Assembly: GCA_018713365.1 (NCBI GenBank)
Contig: DVOU01000066.1
Coordinates: forward strand, 1 to 64,000
DNA: 64,000 nt
Source of the DNA: Pullichristensenella excrementipullorum
GTDB taxonomy: Bacteria > Bacillota > Clostridia > Christensenellales > Aristaeellaceae
Direction: 5' to 3'
In this document: positions 52,514 to 63,539 of the stretch, in pieces
How the letters are laid out: each line of letters begins with the position of its first letter
Position numbering within the stretch: position 1 is the first letter of the stretch
Notes under the pieces: model-generated
The model's input: only the letters and a program-made list of their open reading frames with translations
What the model was told of the DNA's origin: nothing
Databases searched by the model: none
Made by a program: the position numbers and the translations under genes

Positions 52514-53146
52514 TTAAGCTGCGTTCACCACGCGCAGGCCAAGGAGCCTGCCTACGCCATTCTCGTCCAGATCCGTGCTGTCGCGGATGGTCTCCACGTC
52601 GATCTCTCCAGACGCATTGTAGAAGTTGGAGATCGTTCCCGTGAATTTGCCGCTTTCCAGCGCCTCGCCGTTGCTCTTCTGTACGTCGAGAAATTCCCGC
52701 ACAGTCTTGCCCTGATAAACGAGCGCATCCCGATCGGCGTCATAGGCAAGTCCGAAGGCGGCATAGGGGAGGCAAAACGCTTCCTTTTCCGCCGCCGTCC
52801 ACGGCAGGCCCTCCTGCGATGTATCGCCGCCTGCCGCCACGCTGTCTTCGGAGACGCTTTCCACGGCGCTTTCCCCGAGGACAGGCGCTCCGGGACTTTC
52901 GACGGTGTCTGCGTATTCCGTCTCCCCATGCGTGGCTCCGACGAATGTTCCGTCCGGCAACATGGCGCTGATCTGCCCATCTTCGACGCGGAAGGTGATG
53001 CCGTCCACCGCGTAGGTGCCATTCTCCGCGGAGAGAACATACGTCTTGCCGTTCACATCCACGGCAGTCGTTTGCGCCAGCGCCGGCAGGGCGACGGCGA
53101 CAGTCAACATCAACAGCAGTATGAACCAGGTCTTTTTCATCTTCAT
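52514..53146 (-). CDS. Secreted protein of unknown function
   Basis: A 210-residue protein with a clear signal peptide (KMKKTWFILLLMLTVAVALP, cut near ALA-QT). The mature part has a small beta-rich region (VDVNGKTYVLSAENGTYAVD) and a C-terminal acidic part ending LLGLRVVNAA. There is no lipobox or enzyme motif, and I do not recognise the family. ATG 53146 has AAAGG 4 nt upstream; ATG 53140 is 10 nt away and nearly as likely. It lies just upstream of the two-component genes on the same strand and has possible regulator-binding repeats. Confidence 0.7.
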   Translation of the reverse strand: MKMKKTWFILLLMLTVAVALPALAQTTAVDVNGKTYVLSAENGTYAVDGITFRVEDGQISAMLPDGTFVGATHGETEYADTVESPGAPVLGESAVESVSEDSVAAGGDTSQEGLPWTAAEKEAFCLPYAAFGLAYDADRDALVYQGKTVREFLDVQKSNGEALESGKFTGTISNFYNASGEIDVETIRDSTDLDENGVGRLLGLRVVNAA

Positions 53147-53174
53147 CCATCCTTTCTTTGCCTGGGATGCTTTC

Positions 53175-53207
53175 AGTATAGCGATCCTTTCTGAAATGAC
53201 GCTGAAA
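53175..53207 (-). promoter_or_regulatory. Promoter with 11-bp-spaced direct repeats
   Basis: On the minus strand two TTTCAG hexamers (53207-53202 and 53196-53191) start 11 bp apart, followed by TATACT (53180-53175). The repeats sit over the -35 region, which otherwise lacks a good box. This is the usual arrangement for activation by an OmpR-type regulator. Confidence 0.5.
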
Positions 53208-53228
53208 GTTGGTTGAAGATATGCTGTA

Positions 53229-53870
53229 TCACACCGCCCGCTCGCACATTCCCCCAAGCGCGCACCCCTCGCACCGCGCCGCCTTCCGGCACGCGCCGAT
53301 GCAGTGTTCGAGGATGAGCCAGTGGAAATGCCCGTACACCCGCGCGTCCCGCGGCAGCGCACCCTCAAAGAAGTCCTTAATGGCCGCGTCGTCCGCGAAA
53401 TTGCGTCCGAGGCGTCCGAGCAGCCGCCGTGTGTAGGCATCCACGATAAAACTCGGGCGGAAAAAGGCGTAGACGAGGATGACGTCCGCCGTCTCCGCGC
53501 CCACGCCGCGGATGGCGAGCAGTTCTTCGCGCAATTCTTCCGTGGATACGCCCGCGGCGTTCTGCCGCTCGAAGCCGTATTTTCCGAACCACGCCGTCAG
53601 CGCCCGGATGGCGCGCGCCTTTCCCCGGCAAAACCCGCAGGGACGGATGAGCGCTTCCAGTTCTTCCGTCGAAAGTTCCCCAATGACCTCCGGCCGCAGC
53701 CGCCCGCCGATGGCCGCGCAGGTCTTTTCCACATTGCCCCACGCCGTGTTCTGCACCAGCACGGCCTGAAAAAGGACGGTATAGGCATCCTCCGACCACC
53801 AGCGCGGCTCGCCGTATGCGCGCAAAAGCGCCTCGTACAGCGCCGCCGCGCCCAAGGGACGCTCAGCCAT
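53229..53870 (-). CDS. Endonuclease III-like/MagIII-type DNA glycosylase
   Basis: A 213-residue HhH-GPD glycosylase with a C-terminal 4Fe-4S cluster (cysteines in CIGACRKAARCEGCALGGMC). The hairpin IRGVGAETADVILVYAF has Glu where endonuclease III has its catalytic lysine, and the aspartate in FIVDAYTRR is kept. Together these match the MagIII/HP0602 group, which removes 3-methyladenine without cutting the strand. GGAGG lies 6 nt before ATG 53870. It overlaps the DUF1848 gene by 8 nt. Confidence 0.85.
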   Translation of the reverse strand: MAERPLGAAALYEALLRAYGEPRWWSEDAYTVLFQAVLVQNTAWGNVEKTCAAIGGRLRPEVIGELSTEELEALIRPCGFCRGKARAIRALTAWFGKYGFERQNAAGVSTEELREELLAIRGVGAETADVILVYAFFRPSFIVDAYTRRLLGRLGRNFADDAAIKDFFEGALPRDARVYGHFHWLILEHCIGACRKAARCEGCALGGMCERAV

Positions 53871-54789
53871 GCCGCGCCTCCTTGCGAAACGACTTCTGCG
53901 CCCCCTGCGCGATGGTGTCCTCCGGCCGCAAATGCCCAAGCAGCAGCGGCGAGGCGGGGTCGTGCAGCTTGTAGTTCTGAAAGGCCAAAAGGGGATTCTT
54001 GTTGGCGTAGCAGTACTTGCAGCCGTTTAAGCAGGTGTCGTAAGCGCCGATGTCGCGGCTCTCGATGCAGTGACAGCCCTGCCGCGAGCCCTTGTGTTTG
54101 AGATCCTTGAATTCAATGCCGTTGGCTCTGCCGAGAATATCCAGCGTCATGCAGCCCGAGGGATGGATGCCGTAGCGGGAATAATCCCCGTTGGTGCCGC
54201 AGGTCTGCAAAGAAACGCCGTACTTCCGGGCGATGGCGCCCAGTCCCCGCGCCACCTCGTCCATCTCCCAGTCTGAAAAGGGGATGATCTCCGGCATGTT
54301 GCTCTCCAGTTTTTTGTACATCTCCACAAAGCTGAAGATGCAGCGGTCGATGTGCGGCGCGAGCGTCGCGGCCATGCGCTCAAACGTCTCCATATGGCGT
54401 TCAATGGTGTACTTGCGCGTGAGCAGCACGGGGTCGTAGCGCCAGGCGACGCGCCCTTTGCCCACCTGTTTGGACAGCGCCATCAGCGTTTCCACGCTTT
54501 GCCCGATAGACGGCACGCCCGGCTCCACGTCCTTGCCGTAGGCGGTGATGGTATAGTAAAAGTAGGTGGGGAAGCGCTCGGTAATCTCATGTAGGCGCGG
54601 CAAAATGGGCGCGTAGTTCTTGGAACAGAACACCACGCAGTCCACTTTCTCCGGCGTCAGCTCATAGCGCGTCACCTTGTTTGGAAACAGCGGATTGCGC
54701 GAAAGCACATAGCCCTCGGCAAAGCGCCACAAAAGCCAGTCGGTATAATACTGCACGGTGTCCGTGCGCGCGCCGGTGTTGACGATCAT
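53863..54789 (-). CDS. DUF1848 family protein (radical-SAM-like cysteine cluster)
   Basis: A 308-residue protein of the DUF1848 family. The C-terminal cysteine cluster CHCIESRDIGAYDTCLNGC followed by KYCYANKNP suggests an iron-sulfur site of the SplB/radical SAM type, but activity is unproven. The N-terminal TRTDTVQ-type start and FCSKNYAPILPRLHEI are typical. ATG 54789 has AAGGAG 8 nt upstream; ATG 54807 is an alternative. It is translationally coupled to the glycosylase, so a DNA- or nucleotide-repair role is plausible. Confidence 0.85.
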   Translation of the reverse strand: MIVNTGARTDTVQYYTDWLLWRFAEGYVLSRNPLFPNKVTRYELTPEKVDCVVFCSKNYAPILPRLHEITERFPTYFYYTITAYGKDVEPGVPSIGQSVETLMALSKQVGKGRVAWRYDPVLLTRKYTIERHMETFERMAATLAPHIDRCIFSFVEMYKKLESNMPEIIPFSDWEMDEVARGLGAIARKYGVSLQTCGTNGDYSRYGIHPSGCMTLDILGRANGIEFKDLKHKGSRQGCHCIESRDIGAYDTCLNGCKYCYANKNPLLAFQNYKLHDPASPLLLGHLRPEDTIAQGAQKSFRKEARHG

Positions 54790-54822
54790 GCTCGCCTCTC
54801 CTTCCATGGTACTCTGCCTCCA

Positions 54823-54852
54823 ATGATAGCGCAAAGCGTCACCGATTGTCAA
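54823..54852 (-). promoter_or_regulatory. Promoter of the DUF1848-glycosylase operon
   Basis: On the minus strand a perfect TTGACA (54852-54847), 18 nt spacer, TATCAT (54828-54823). Confidence 0.8.
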
Positions 54853-54958
54853 CGTCGTTCTGACTGCCGCAAATAGCGCGCTTTTTCGCTGTAGTCCGAC
54901 ATTTTCTGGCACGGAGCGGGGCTTTTGTGTGAACTGCGCGCCATCCGTCTCGAGGATG

Positions 54959-54967
54959 TGCTATAAT
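54959..54967 (+). promoter_or_regulatory. Extended -10 promoter of the DUF4230 gene
   Basis: TGC followed by a perfect TATAAT (54962-54967), 30 nt before the start codon; no good -35 box. Confidence 0.6.
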
Positions 54968-54997
54968 ACGGAAAGAAGATAAGGCAGGGAGGGTGCC

Positions 54998-55639
54998 ATG
55001 GCGAGGGAGCGAAAGGGCAGGGAAGTCCGCCCACGCAGGAGGGCGCGTCGGGGGCGCGTGTTGCGCCGACTGTTGACGCTGACGGTGTTCATCGCGCTGG
55101 TGGCCATCATCGTCTGGATGGCGCCGCGGGTGCTTACAGAGCGCTCGGAGGTGAGCAGTGAGACGGTGGCCATGGAGTTGCGGAACATCGGCGAATTGGC
55201 CACGCAGTCCGGCTATTACACCAACGTTCAGGTCATCAAAAGCTCGCGGCAGCTCTTTGGCGTGGACATACCGCTGACGCAGAGCCAGTTCATCTTCAGT
55301 TACGATGGCGTGGTCAAGGCGGGCGTGGACTTTGCCGACATCGGCATAGAGGTGCGGGAGGCGGAGCATCGCGTCACAGTGACGCTGCCTGAGGTAAAGG
55401 TACTCAGCAACGAGATCGACCTGGACAGCCTGGAGATATACGACGAATCCAACAACATCTTCCACCCGCTGGACATAGACGATATCAACATCTCGCTCAT
55501 CGAGATGCAGGAAGAATCCGAGCAAAAGGCCATCGAGGACGGCCTTCTCGAAAGCGCCCGCGACAATGCTGAAGCCCTGCTGCGCGGCATGCTGGCCGGT
55601 TTTTACGACACGCAGCGCTATACCATCGAATTTGCCTGA
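54998..55639 (+). CDS. DUF4230 family membrane-anchored protein
   Basis: A 213-residue protein with a very basic N-terminus (about 13 Arg/Lys in 25 residues), one membrane helix (residues 26-44) and an extracytoplasmic DUF4230 domain (RNIGELATQSGYYTNVQVIK, VDIPLTQSQFIFSYDGVVKAGVD). Function of the family is unknown. GGGAGGG precedes the ATG. The stop is followed within 18 nt by a tiny membrane peptide gene, an arrangement suggesting cotranslation. Confidence 0.83.
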   Translation: MARERKGREVRPRRRARRGRVLRRLLTLTVFIALVAIIVWMAPRVLTERSEVSSETVAMELRNIGELATQSGYYTNVQVIKSSRQLFGVDIPLTQSQFIFSYDGVVKAGVDFADIGIEVREAEHRVTVTLPEVKVLSNEIDLDSLEIYDESNNIFHPLDIDDINISLIEMQEESEQKAIEDGLLESARDNAEALLRGMLAGFYDTQRYTIEFA

Positions 55640-55657
55640 TGAGGCGAGGAGGGACCC

Positions 55658-55759
55658 ATGTTCAAAGCCCTGAAGAAGATACTGCTGCGCGTGCTGGGAA
55701 CGGCGGTCGCGCTCATTGCGCTGTTCTATTTGATCCTGCTCATCACCGCGTGGATATGA
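55658..55759 (+). CDS. 33-residue membrane peptide
   Basis: A tiny ORF: MFKALKKILLRVLG with four basic residues, then a single hydrophobic helix (TAVALIALFYLILLITAW, ending in I). GAGGAGGGA lies 4-10 nt upstream, a stronger site than many genes here have. It is predicted to sit in the membrane with the N-terminus inside. The gene follows the DUF4230 gene directly and is followed by a terminator-like hairpin. A small subunit or regulator of the DUF4230 protein is plausible. Confidence 0.65.
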   Translation: MFKALKKILLRVLGTAVALIALFYLILLITAWI

Positions 55760-55774
55760 CAGCACCCCACAGAA

Positions 55775-55814
55775 AGGGCGGCGGACATCGGGTCAGACCC
55801 GGCTCCGCCGCCCT
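55775..55814. terminator. Bidirectional hairpin between convergent genes
   Basis: AGGGCGGCGGA (55775-55785) pairs perfectly with TCCGCCGCCCT (55804-55814), with an inner CGGGTC/GACCCG. T runs are short on both strands. Confidence 0.65.
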
Positions 55815-55855
55815 GTTGCAAAGCGCCCCGGCCGTCGCCAGGGCGCTTCATCCGT

Positions 55856-57637
55856 TTACTTCGTCAGTTCCTCGTACTTCTCCACCAGCGCGTCGAAGGC
55901 GTCCAGCGCGCAATCCACGGCCTCGGGCTTTTCCATGTCCACCCCGGCCACGCGCAGCGCCTCCAGGGGCGGCACGCTGGAACCGAGAGAAAGGAATTTC
56001 TTGTAGCGCTCCACCGCCGCCGCGCCCTCGGTGCGGATGCCTTCGGCAAGCGCCATCGCCGCCGAAAAGCCGGTGGCGTATTTGTAGACGTAGAAGGCGT
56101 TGTAGAAGTGGGGGATGCGCATCCACTCGTAGGCGATGAGCGCGTCCTGCCGGACCTGCGGGTAGTAGGCGGCGTTGAGTTTGGCATAGACGGCATTGAG
56201 GCTCTCCGCCGTCAGCGCCTCGCCGCGCTCAGCCATGGCGTGCGCCTCGCGCTCGAACTCGGCGAACATCGTCTGGCGGAACACTGTGCCGCGGAAGCCG
56301 TCGAGCAGGTGCCAGGTGAGGAACGCCTGCGCCTGTTTGTCATCCTTGTAGCGCTCCATCAGCGCGCGCAGAACGAGGATCTCATTGGTCGTCGAGGCCA
56401 CCTCGGCCACGAACAATGAGTATTCCGCGTCCAGATAGGGCTGATGTTTGTTGCTCAGATAGGTGTGCAGGGAATGCCCCATCTCGTGGGCGATGGTAAG
56501 CACGGAATCGAGGTTTTCCTTGTAGTTGAGCAGCACGTAGGGGTGCGTGCCATAGGTGCCCCACGAATACGCGCCCGCGGACTTGCCCTCGTTTTCGTAA
56601 ACGTCGATCCAGCGCTCCTCGCGCGCCTTGCGCAGTATGGCCTGATAGTCCTCGCCGAGCGCGGAGAGCGCCTCCACCACCAGCTCGTAGGCCTCGTCAA
56701 AGGGCAGCTTGATGTCAAAGCCCTCCACCGCCGGCACGTAGAGGTCGATCATGCGCATGTCGGAAACGCCGATCCGTTCGCCATTGCGCTTCACAAAGCG
56801 CGCCAACGCCGGTATGTGCCGCCGCACGGAGGCGACGAGGTTGTCGTAGACGCTCACGGACACCTGATCCGGGAACAGCGCCGCTTCCAGCGCGCCCTTG
56901 TGCTTCGCCGTGCGCGCGGAAAAGATGTCGGCGCGTACCGAGGCGTCGTAGAGCGCGGGAATGGTGGAGGCAAAGGACTGATACGTCGTGTACAGCCCCT
57001 CGAACGCCGCCGCGCGCACGCCGCGGTCGCGATTCATCATCAGGGGGATGTAGTTGGCATGGGTGATGCGCACGTCCTCGCCCTTTTCGTCCTTGATGAC
57101 GGGAAATTTCATGTCCGCGTCGGCAAGCATGGTGTAAATGGTGTCCGGCGCGGCGGCCATCTCCCCGGCCATGGCCACGATGCGCTCCTCCGCCTTGGAG
57201 AGCGTGTGCGGCCGCTGCCGTTCCACCTCGCGCAGCATGACGGCGAACTCGGCAAACGCCGGTTTTTCGCATACGGAGGCAATGTACTCCGCCGGAAGCG
57301 AGAGCAGTTCCGGCGTCAAAAAGCTCGCCGCCGTCTCCACCTTGGTGATCAGCGCCTGCGCCCGCGCCGTCAGCGCCTGATTCGCGGCAACGCGGTTGTC
57401 CTCGTCGCGGCGCATGCGCGCGTAGGCGAACACCGTGGCGGCGATCTCCTGCATGGAGGCAAAGTGGCGCAGCGCCTCCAGAAGCGCCTCCTCGTCTCCC
57501 AGCGTCCCCTCGAAGCGGCCAAAGTCCGCGGCCAGCTTTTCCGCGGCGCGCAGGGCGTTTTCCCAATCCTCGTTGCTTTCGTAGATGTCCTCCAGCCGCC
57601 AGCGATACTCGAGCGGTATGTCCTTGCGTTCGGTCAT
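55856..57637 (-). CDS. pepF: Oligoendopeptidase F (M3 peptidase)
   Basis: A 593-residue cytoplasmic zinc metallopeptidase that cleaves short peptides. The zinc motif is HEMGHSLHTY with the third ligand in the following EVASTTNE helix. The N-terminus (EYRWRLEDIYESNEDWENAL) and IRIPHFYNAFYVYKYATG-like substrate-binding segment are typical. GGAGGAG lies about 10 nt before the ATG. The ATPase terminator lies just upstream, so its promoter must be inside the ATPase gene or expression depends on read-through. Confidence 0.95.
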   Translation of the reverse strand: MTERKDIPLEYRWRLEDIYESNEDWENALRAAEKLAADFGRFEGTLGDEEALLEALRHFASMQEIAATVFAYARMRRDEDNRVAANQALTARAQALITKVETAASFLTPELLSLPAEYIASVCEKPAFAEFAVMLREVERQRPHTLSKAEERIVAMAGEMAAAPDTIYTMLADADMKFPVIKDEKGEDVRITHANYIPLMMNRDRGVRAAAFEGLYTTYQSFASTIPALYDASVRADIFSARTAKHKGALEAALFPDQVSVSVYDNLVASVRRHIPALARFVKRNGERIGVSDMRMIDLYVPAVEGFDIKLPFDEAYELVVEALSALGEDYQAILRKAREERWIDVYENEGKSAGAYSWGTYGTHPYVLLNYKENLDSVLTIAHEMGHSLHTYLSNKHQPYLDAEYSLFVAEVASTTNEILVLRALMERYKDDKQAQAFLTWHLLDGFRGTVFRQTMFAEFEREAHAMAERGEALTAESLNAVYAKLNAAYYPQVRQDALIAYEWMRIPHFYNAFYVYKYATGFSAAMALAEGIRTEGAAAVERYKKFLSLGSSVPPLEALRVAGVDMEKPEAVDCALDAFDALVEKYEELTK

Positions 57638-57661
57638 CGTGAAAATGCTCCTCCTTGTTTG

Positions 57662-57688
57662 GAAAAGCCCCCGGGCAGAGCCGGGGGC
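57662..57688 (-). terminator. Terminator of the calcium ATPase operon
   Basis: GCCCCCGG (57667-57674) pairs perfectly with CCGGGGGC (57681-57688); on the minus strand TTTTCC follows. It lies 24 nt before the pepF start. Confidence 0.8.
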
Positions 57689-57694
57689 GTCGTC

Positions 57695-60316
<2,622 letters not shown>

Positions 60317-60328
60317 GGTCTCCTCCTG

Positions 60329-61321
60329 TTACTGGCGGGAAAGGGTGGCGAGAATGACGGCCTTGATGGTGTGCAGGCGGTTTTCCGCCTCGTCAAAGAC
60401 CACGGAGCGCTTGCTTTCAAACACCTCGTTGGTCACTTCCATCTCCGTCAGGCCGAATTTTTCATGGATCTCGCGCCCCACCTCGGTGCCAAGGTCGTGA
60501 TACGAGGGCAGGCAGTGCATGAAGATGGCGCAGTCGGCGGCGTTTTCAAAGGCGGCGGCGTTGACCTGATAGGGCAGCAGCAGCTCGATGCGCTCTTTCC
60601 ACACGTCCTCCGGCTCGCCCATCGAGACCCAGATGTCGGTGTAAAGCACTTCCGCGCCGCGCGTGCCGTCGGCAACGTCCGAGGTGAGCGTCACGCTGCC
60701 GCCGGTGTTCTCGGCGATCTCCCGCGCGGTCTTGACCAGTTCTTCCGCCGGGAACAGCGCCTCGGGCGCGCAGGCGGTGAAGTGCATGCCCATCTTGGCG
60801 CAGGCGATCATCAGCGAATTGGCCACGTTGTTGCGCGCGTCGCCCATGAAGGTGAGCCTCACGCCGGCAAGGCGGCCCAGCTGTTCCTCGATGGTCAGAA
60901 GGTCGGCCAGCATCTGCGTGGGATGGAACTGGTCGGTCAGGCCGTTCCACACCGGCACGCCGGAGTACTTTGCCAAAAGTTCCACGGTATTTTGGCTGAA
61001 ACCGCGGTATTCAATACCGTCGTACATGCGGCCCAGCACGCGCGCCGTGTCCTCGATGCTCTCCTTTTTGCCCATCTGCGAGCTGACCGGGTCGAGGAAG
61101 GTCACGCCCATGCCCAGATCGCGCCCCGCCACCTCAAAGGCGCAGCGCGTGCGCGTGGAGGTCTTTTCAAACAGCAGCACGATGTTGCGGCCCATCAGGT
61201 GCCGGTGGCCGATGCGCAGATGCTTTTCGCGCTTCAGGCGCTTGGCCAGATCGAGCAGATGGCGGATTTCGTCGGGCGTGTAGTCCAGAAGCGTGAGGAA
61301 ACTGCGTCCATACAGCGTCAT
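60329..61321 (-). CDS. Ornithine carbamoyltransferase
   Basis: A 330-residue enzyme joining carbamoyl phosphate and ornithine to make citrulline, or running in reverse in arginine breakdown. The carbamoyl-phosphate motif STRTRCAFEVA, HPTQMLADLLT and the ornithine loop MHCLPSYHD are intact. Sequence alone does not decide between argF and arcB; no deiminase or carbamate kinase gene is adjacent. AAAGGAG lies before the ATG, which overlaps the M20 gene stop. Confidence 0.94.
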   Translation of the reverse strand: MTLYGRSFLTLLDYTPDEIRHLLDLAKRLKREKHLRIGHRHLMGRNIVLLFEKTSTRTRCAFEVAGRDLGMGVTFLDPVSSQMGKKESIEDTARVLGRMYDGIEYRGFSQNTVELLAKYSGVPVWNGLTDQFHPTQMLADLLTIEEQLGRLAGVRLTFMGDARNNVANSLMIACAKMGMHFTACAPEALFPAEELVKTAREIAENTGGSVTLTSDVADGTRGAEVLYTDIWVSMGEPEDVWKERIELLLPYQVNAAAFENAADCAIFMHCLPSYHDLGTEVGREIHEKFGLTEMEVTNEVFESKRSVVFDEAENRLHTIKAVILATLSRQ

Positions 61322-62442
61322 AGGGCATCTCCTTTCCAGTCGGCGAACATGGCGAGGCGGCAGAAGGCCTCAAGGCCGTTCACCAGCGCCTCTTCGTCCA
61401 GTGTGAACAGGGGGGAGTGCAGGGGGGCGTTCGAGCCGGTGCCCAGATAGAACATCATGCCGGGCACGCGCTCCAGATAAAAGGCAAAATCTTCGGTGGT
61501 CAGGTCGGGCGCGGGCAAAAGGCGGAAGGGCAGGTCACAGGCGGCGACGCGGAAGCGCGCGAACAGCGCCTCGTCGTTGACGGTGGGCGGATAGCCGTCG
61601 CCAAACGCCACCTCCGCTTCCACGCCCAGCGGCGCGCAGGCCGCGCATACGGCGCCGCGGATGCCCTCCTTGATGCGCGCGTGGTCCTCGCGGCTGAAGG
61701 CGCGCGCCGTGCCGGAAAGCTCCGCCGCGTCGGGCACGATGTTGGTCGAGTTGCCGGCGTGGAACGAGCAGAGGCGAACAAGGCGCGGCATGTCCGCGGG
61801 CAAGGAGGCGTCAAAGGTGTACACATTGCGCACGGCCTCCGCCCCGGCGAGCATGGCGTCGCGCCCCTCGCGGGCGCGGGCGGCGTGGGCTGAAGCGCCC
61901 GTCAGGCGGATGTGTACCTCCGAGGAGGTGGCCATGAACGCCCCCGGTCTGGAACAGAGAACGCCCCTGTCGATGCCGGGCTGCACGTGCATGGCGAAGA
62001 TGCGCCGCACATGATGCTCCTCCAGCGCGCCGCTTTCCACGATCAGGCGCGCGCCGCCGCCCGATTCCTCCGCGGGCTGAAAAATGACCAGCGCGTTGCA
62101 GGGCAATCCATTTACGCGCCCGGAGAGCCATTCGCAGAAAGCCAGCATGGTCGCCATGTGGGCGTCGTGACCGCAGGCGTGCATCCTGCCGGGATGCTCC
62201 GACGCGAAGGGACAGCCCGCCGCCTCCTGTATGGGCAGCGCGTCCATGTCGCAGCGAAAGGCGGTGGTCTCCGCCCGTCCGGCGTCAAACCATGCCAGAA
62301 CGCCGCTGGGGGAGAGCGCCTTTACGCGCGCGCCCAGTCCCTCGAGATGCGCAAGCACATACGCCTGCGTCCTGGGCAGGTCGAACCCCACTTCCGGGAT
62401 GCGGTGCAGGGCGCGCCGGTGGCGGCGGAGAGTTTCGAGCAT
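61318..62442 (-). CDS. M20 family amidohydrolase (N-acyl amino acid/N-acetyl-diaminopimelate deacetylase-like)
   Basis: A 374-residue zinc peptidase-fold hydrolase. Metal ligands are visible in MHACGHDAHM and QPAEESGGGA, and ASAHAARAREGRDA is in the dimerisation domain. The family includes N-acetyl-LL-diaminopimelate, hippurate and IAA-amino acid hydrolases. With dapA/dapB divergent next door the diaminopimelate role is attractive, while cotranscription with ornithine carbamoyltransferase would suit N-acetylornithine deacetylation. GGAGGG lies 6-7 nt before the ATG. Confidence 0.87.
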   Translation of the reverse strand: MLETLRRHRRALHRIPEVGFDLPRTQAYVLAHLEGLGARVKALSPSGVLAWFDAGRAETTAFRCDMDALPIQEAAGCPFASEHPGRMHACGHDAHMATMLAFCEWLSGRVNGLPCNALVIFQPAEESGGGARLIVESGALEEHHVRRIFAMHVQPGIDRGVLCSRPGAFMATSSEVHIRLTGASAHAARAREGRDAMLAGAEAVRNVYTFDASLPADMPRLVRLCSFHAGNSTNIVPDAAELSGTARAFSREDHARIKEGIRGAVCAACAPLGVEAEVAFGDGYPPTVNDEALFARFRVAACDLPFRLLPAPDLTTEDFAFYLERVPGMMFYLGTGSNAPLHSPLFTLDEEALVNGLEAFCRLAMFADWKGDAL

Positions 62443-62472
62443 GTCCGTCCCTCCATGGTCATCCTTTTCGTC

Positions 62473-62481
62473 ATTTTAGCA
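62473..62481 (-). promoter_or_regulatory. Extended -10 box of the M20 operon
   Basis: Minus-strand TGC followed by TAAAAT (62478-62473). A perfect TTGACA lies upstream (62506-62501), but at 22 nt is too far for a standard pair. Confidence 0.4.
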
Positions 62482-62604
62482 TGCCAACATTAAATCTGTT
62501 TGTCAACAGTGGTAAAAGATGCAATTTTGGGCAAAGGGACAGTCCTTGCGACAGGGACACATGTATTTGATGCGCGTACAAAATGGGCAACGCGCAACCA
62601 AAAC

Positions 62605-62633
62605 TTGCAAAATGCCCAGGACTCTGCTATGAT
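62605..62633 (+). promoter_or_regulatory. Promoter of dapAB
   Basis: TTGCAA (62605-62610), 17 nt spacer, TATGAT (62628-62633) with an extended -10 TGC, 31 nt before dapA. No lysine riboswitch is seen between it and dapA. Confidence 0.75.
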
Positions 62634-62663
62634 GTTCAAAACGGAAAACGCGGAGGTGCGGCC

Positions 62664-63539
62664 ATGTTTGAAGGCAGTTATGTGGCGCTGGTGACCCCCT
62701 TTTACCCGGATGGAAGCATCAACTTCGAGCGCCTGAAGCAGCTTTGCCAGTGGCACGTGGAAAACGGCACGGACGGTCTTGTCGTCCTCGGCACCACGGG
62801 CGAATCCAGCACCACGGACGCCGCCGAGGACGCGGCCATCGTCCGCTGCTGCGTGGACGCCATCGGCGGCCGCATCCCGGTCATCGCCGGCGGCGGCTCC
62901 AACTGCACGGAAACGTCGCTTGCGAAGAGCCGCAAGTTCCGCGATCTGGGCGCGGACGGGCTTCTGCTCATCACGCCCTACTACAACAAGGCCAACCAGA
63001 AGGGCATGTACCGCCACTTTGCCACCGTGGCCGAGGCGGTCGATCTGCCCATCCTCCTTTACAACGTGCCGGGCCGCACGGGCTGTTCGCTCTCGGTGGA
63101 GTGCGTGGAAGCGCTCTCGAAGCTCCCCAACGTGCGCGGCATCAAGGAGGCAAGCGGCAACATCTCCTATACGGCGAAGGTGGCGCGGCTGACGAATGAC
63201 GAGTTCGTCCTCCTCTCCGGCAACGATGATATGATCGTCCCCGTGCTGTCTCTGGGCGGCGTGGGCGTCGTCAGCGTCTGGGCCAACATCTGCCCGAAGC
63301 AGGTACACGACCTCGTGGCCGCTTACCGCTCCGGCGATGGCAGAAGGGCGCTGGATCTGCAACTTAAGCACCTCGAACTTATCAACGCGCTGTTCATCGA
63401 GGTCAACCCCATCCCCGTCAAAGAAGCCATGAACATGCTCGGCATGGAGGCCGGCCCCTGCCGCCTGCCCCTGTGTGAGATGGAGGACAAAAACCGCGAG
63501 GCGCTGCAAAAGGCCCTGCGCGTGCTGGAGGAAGCATGA
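62664..63539 (+). CDS. dapA: 4-hydroxy-tetrahydrodipicolinate synthase
   Basis: Condenses pyruvate with aspartate semialdehyde in lysine and diaminopimelate synthesis. The 291-residue TIM-barrel protein has GTTGES at 43-48, the catalytic tyrosine in YNVPGRTG (Tyr133) and the Schiff-base lysine in GIKEASGN (Lys161), the same positions as in E. coli. GGAGG 7 nt before ATG 62664 sets the start. The stop overlaps dapB. Confidence 0.97.
   Translation: MFEGSYVALVTPFYPDGSINFERLKQLCQWHVENGTDGLVVLGTTGESSTTDAAEDAAIVRCCVDAIGGRIPVIAGGGSNCTETSLAKSRKFRDLGADGLLLITPYYNKANQKGMYRHFATVAEAVDLPILLYNVPGRTGCSLSVECVEALSKLPNVRGIKEASGNISYTAKVARLTNDEFVLLSGNDDMIVPVLSLGGVGVVSVWANICPKQVHDLVAAYRSGDGRRALDLQLKHLELINALFIEVNPIPVKEAMNMLGMEAGPCRLPLCEMEDKNREALQKALRVLEEA

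Noticed and set aside
62531..62560. GGGACA repeats and a near-palindrome around AGGGACAGTCCTT before dapA
   Set aside because: It resembles short repeat-family remnants seen in Firmicutes, but it is too short and appears only once here, so I cannot support a mobile element.
62443..62663. Lysine riboswitch before dapA
   Set aside because: The dapA promoter is only 31 nt before the start codon, leaving no room for the aptamer, and no lysine-box motifs are visible.
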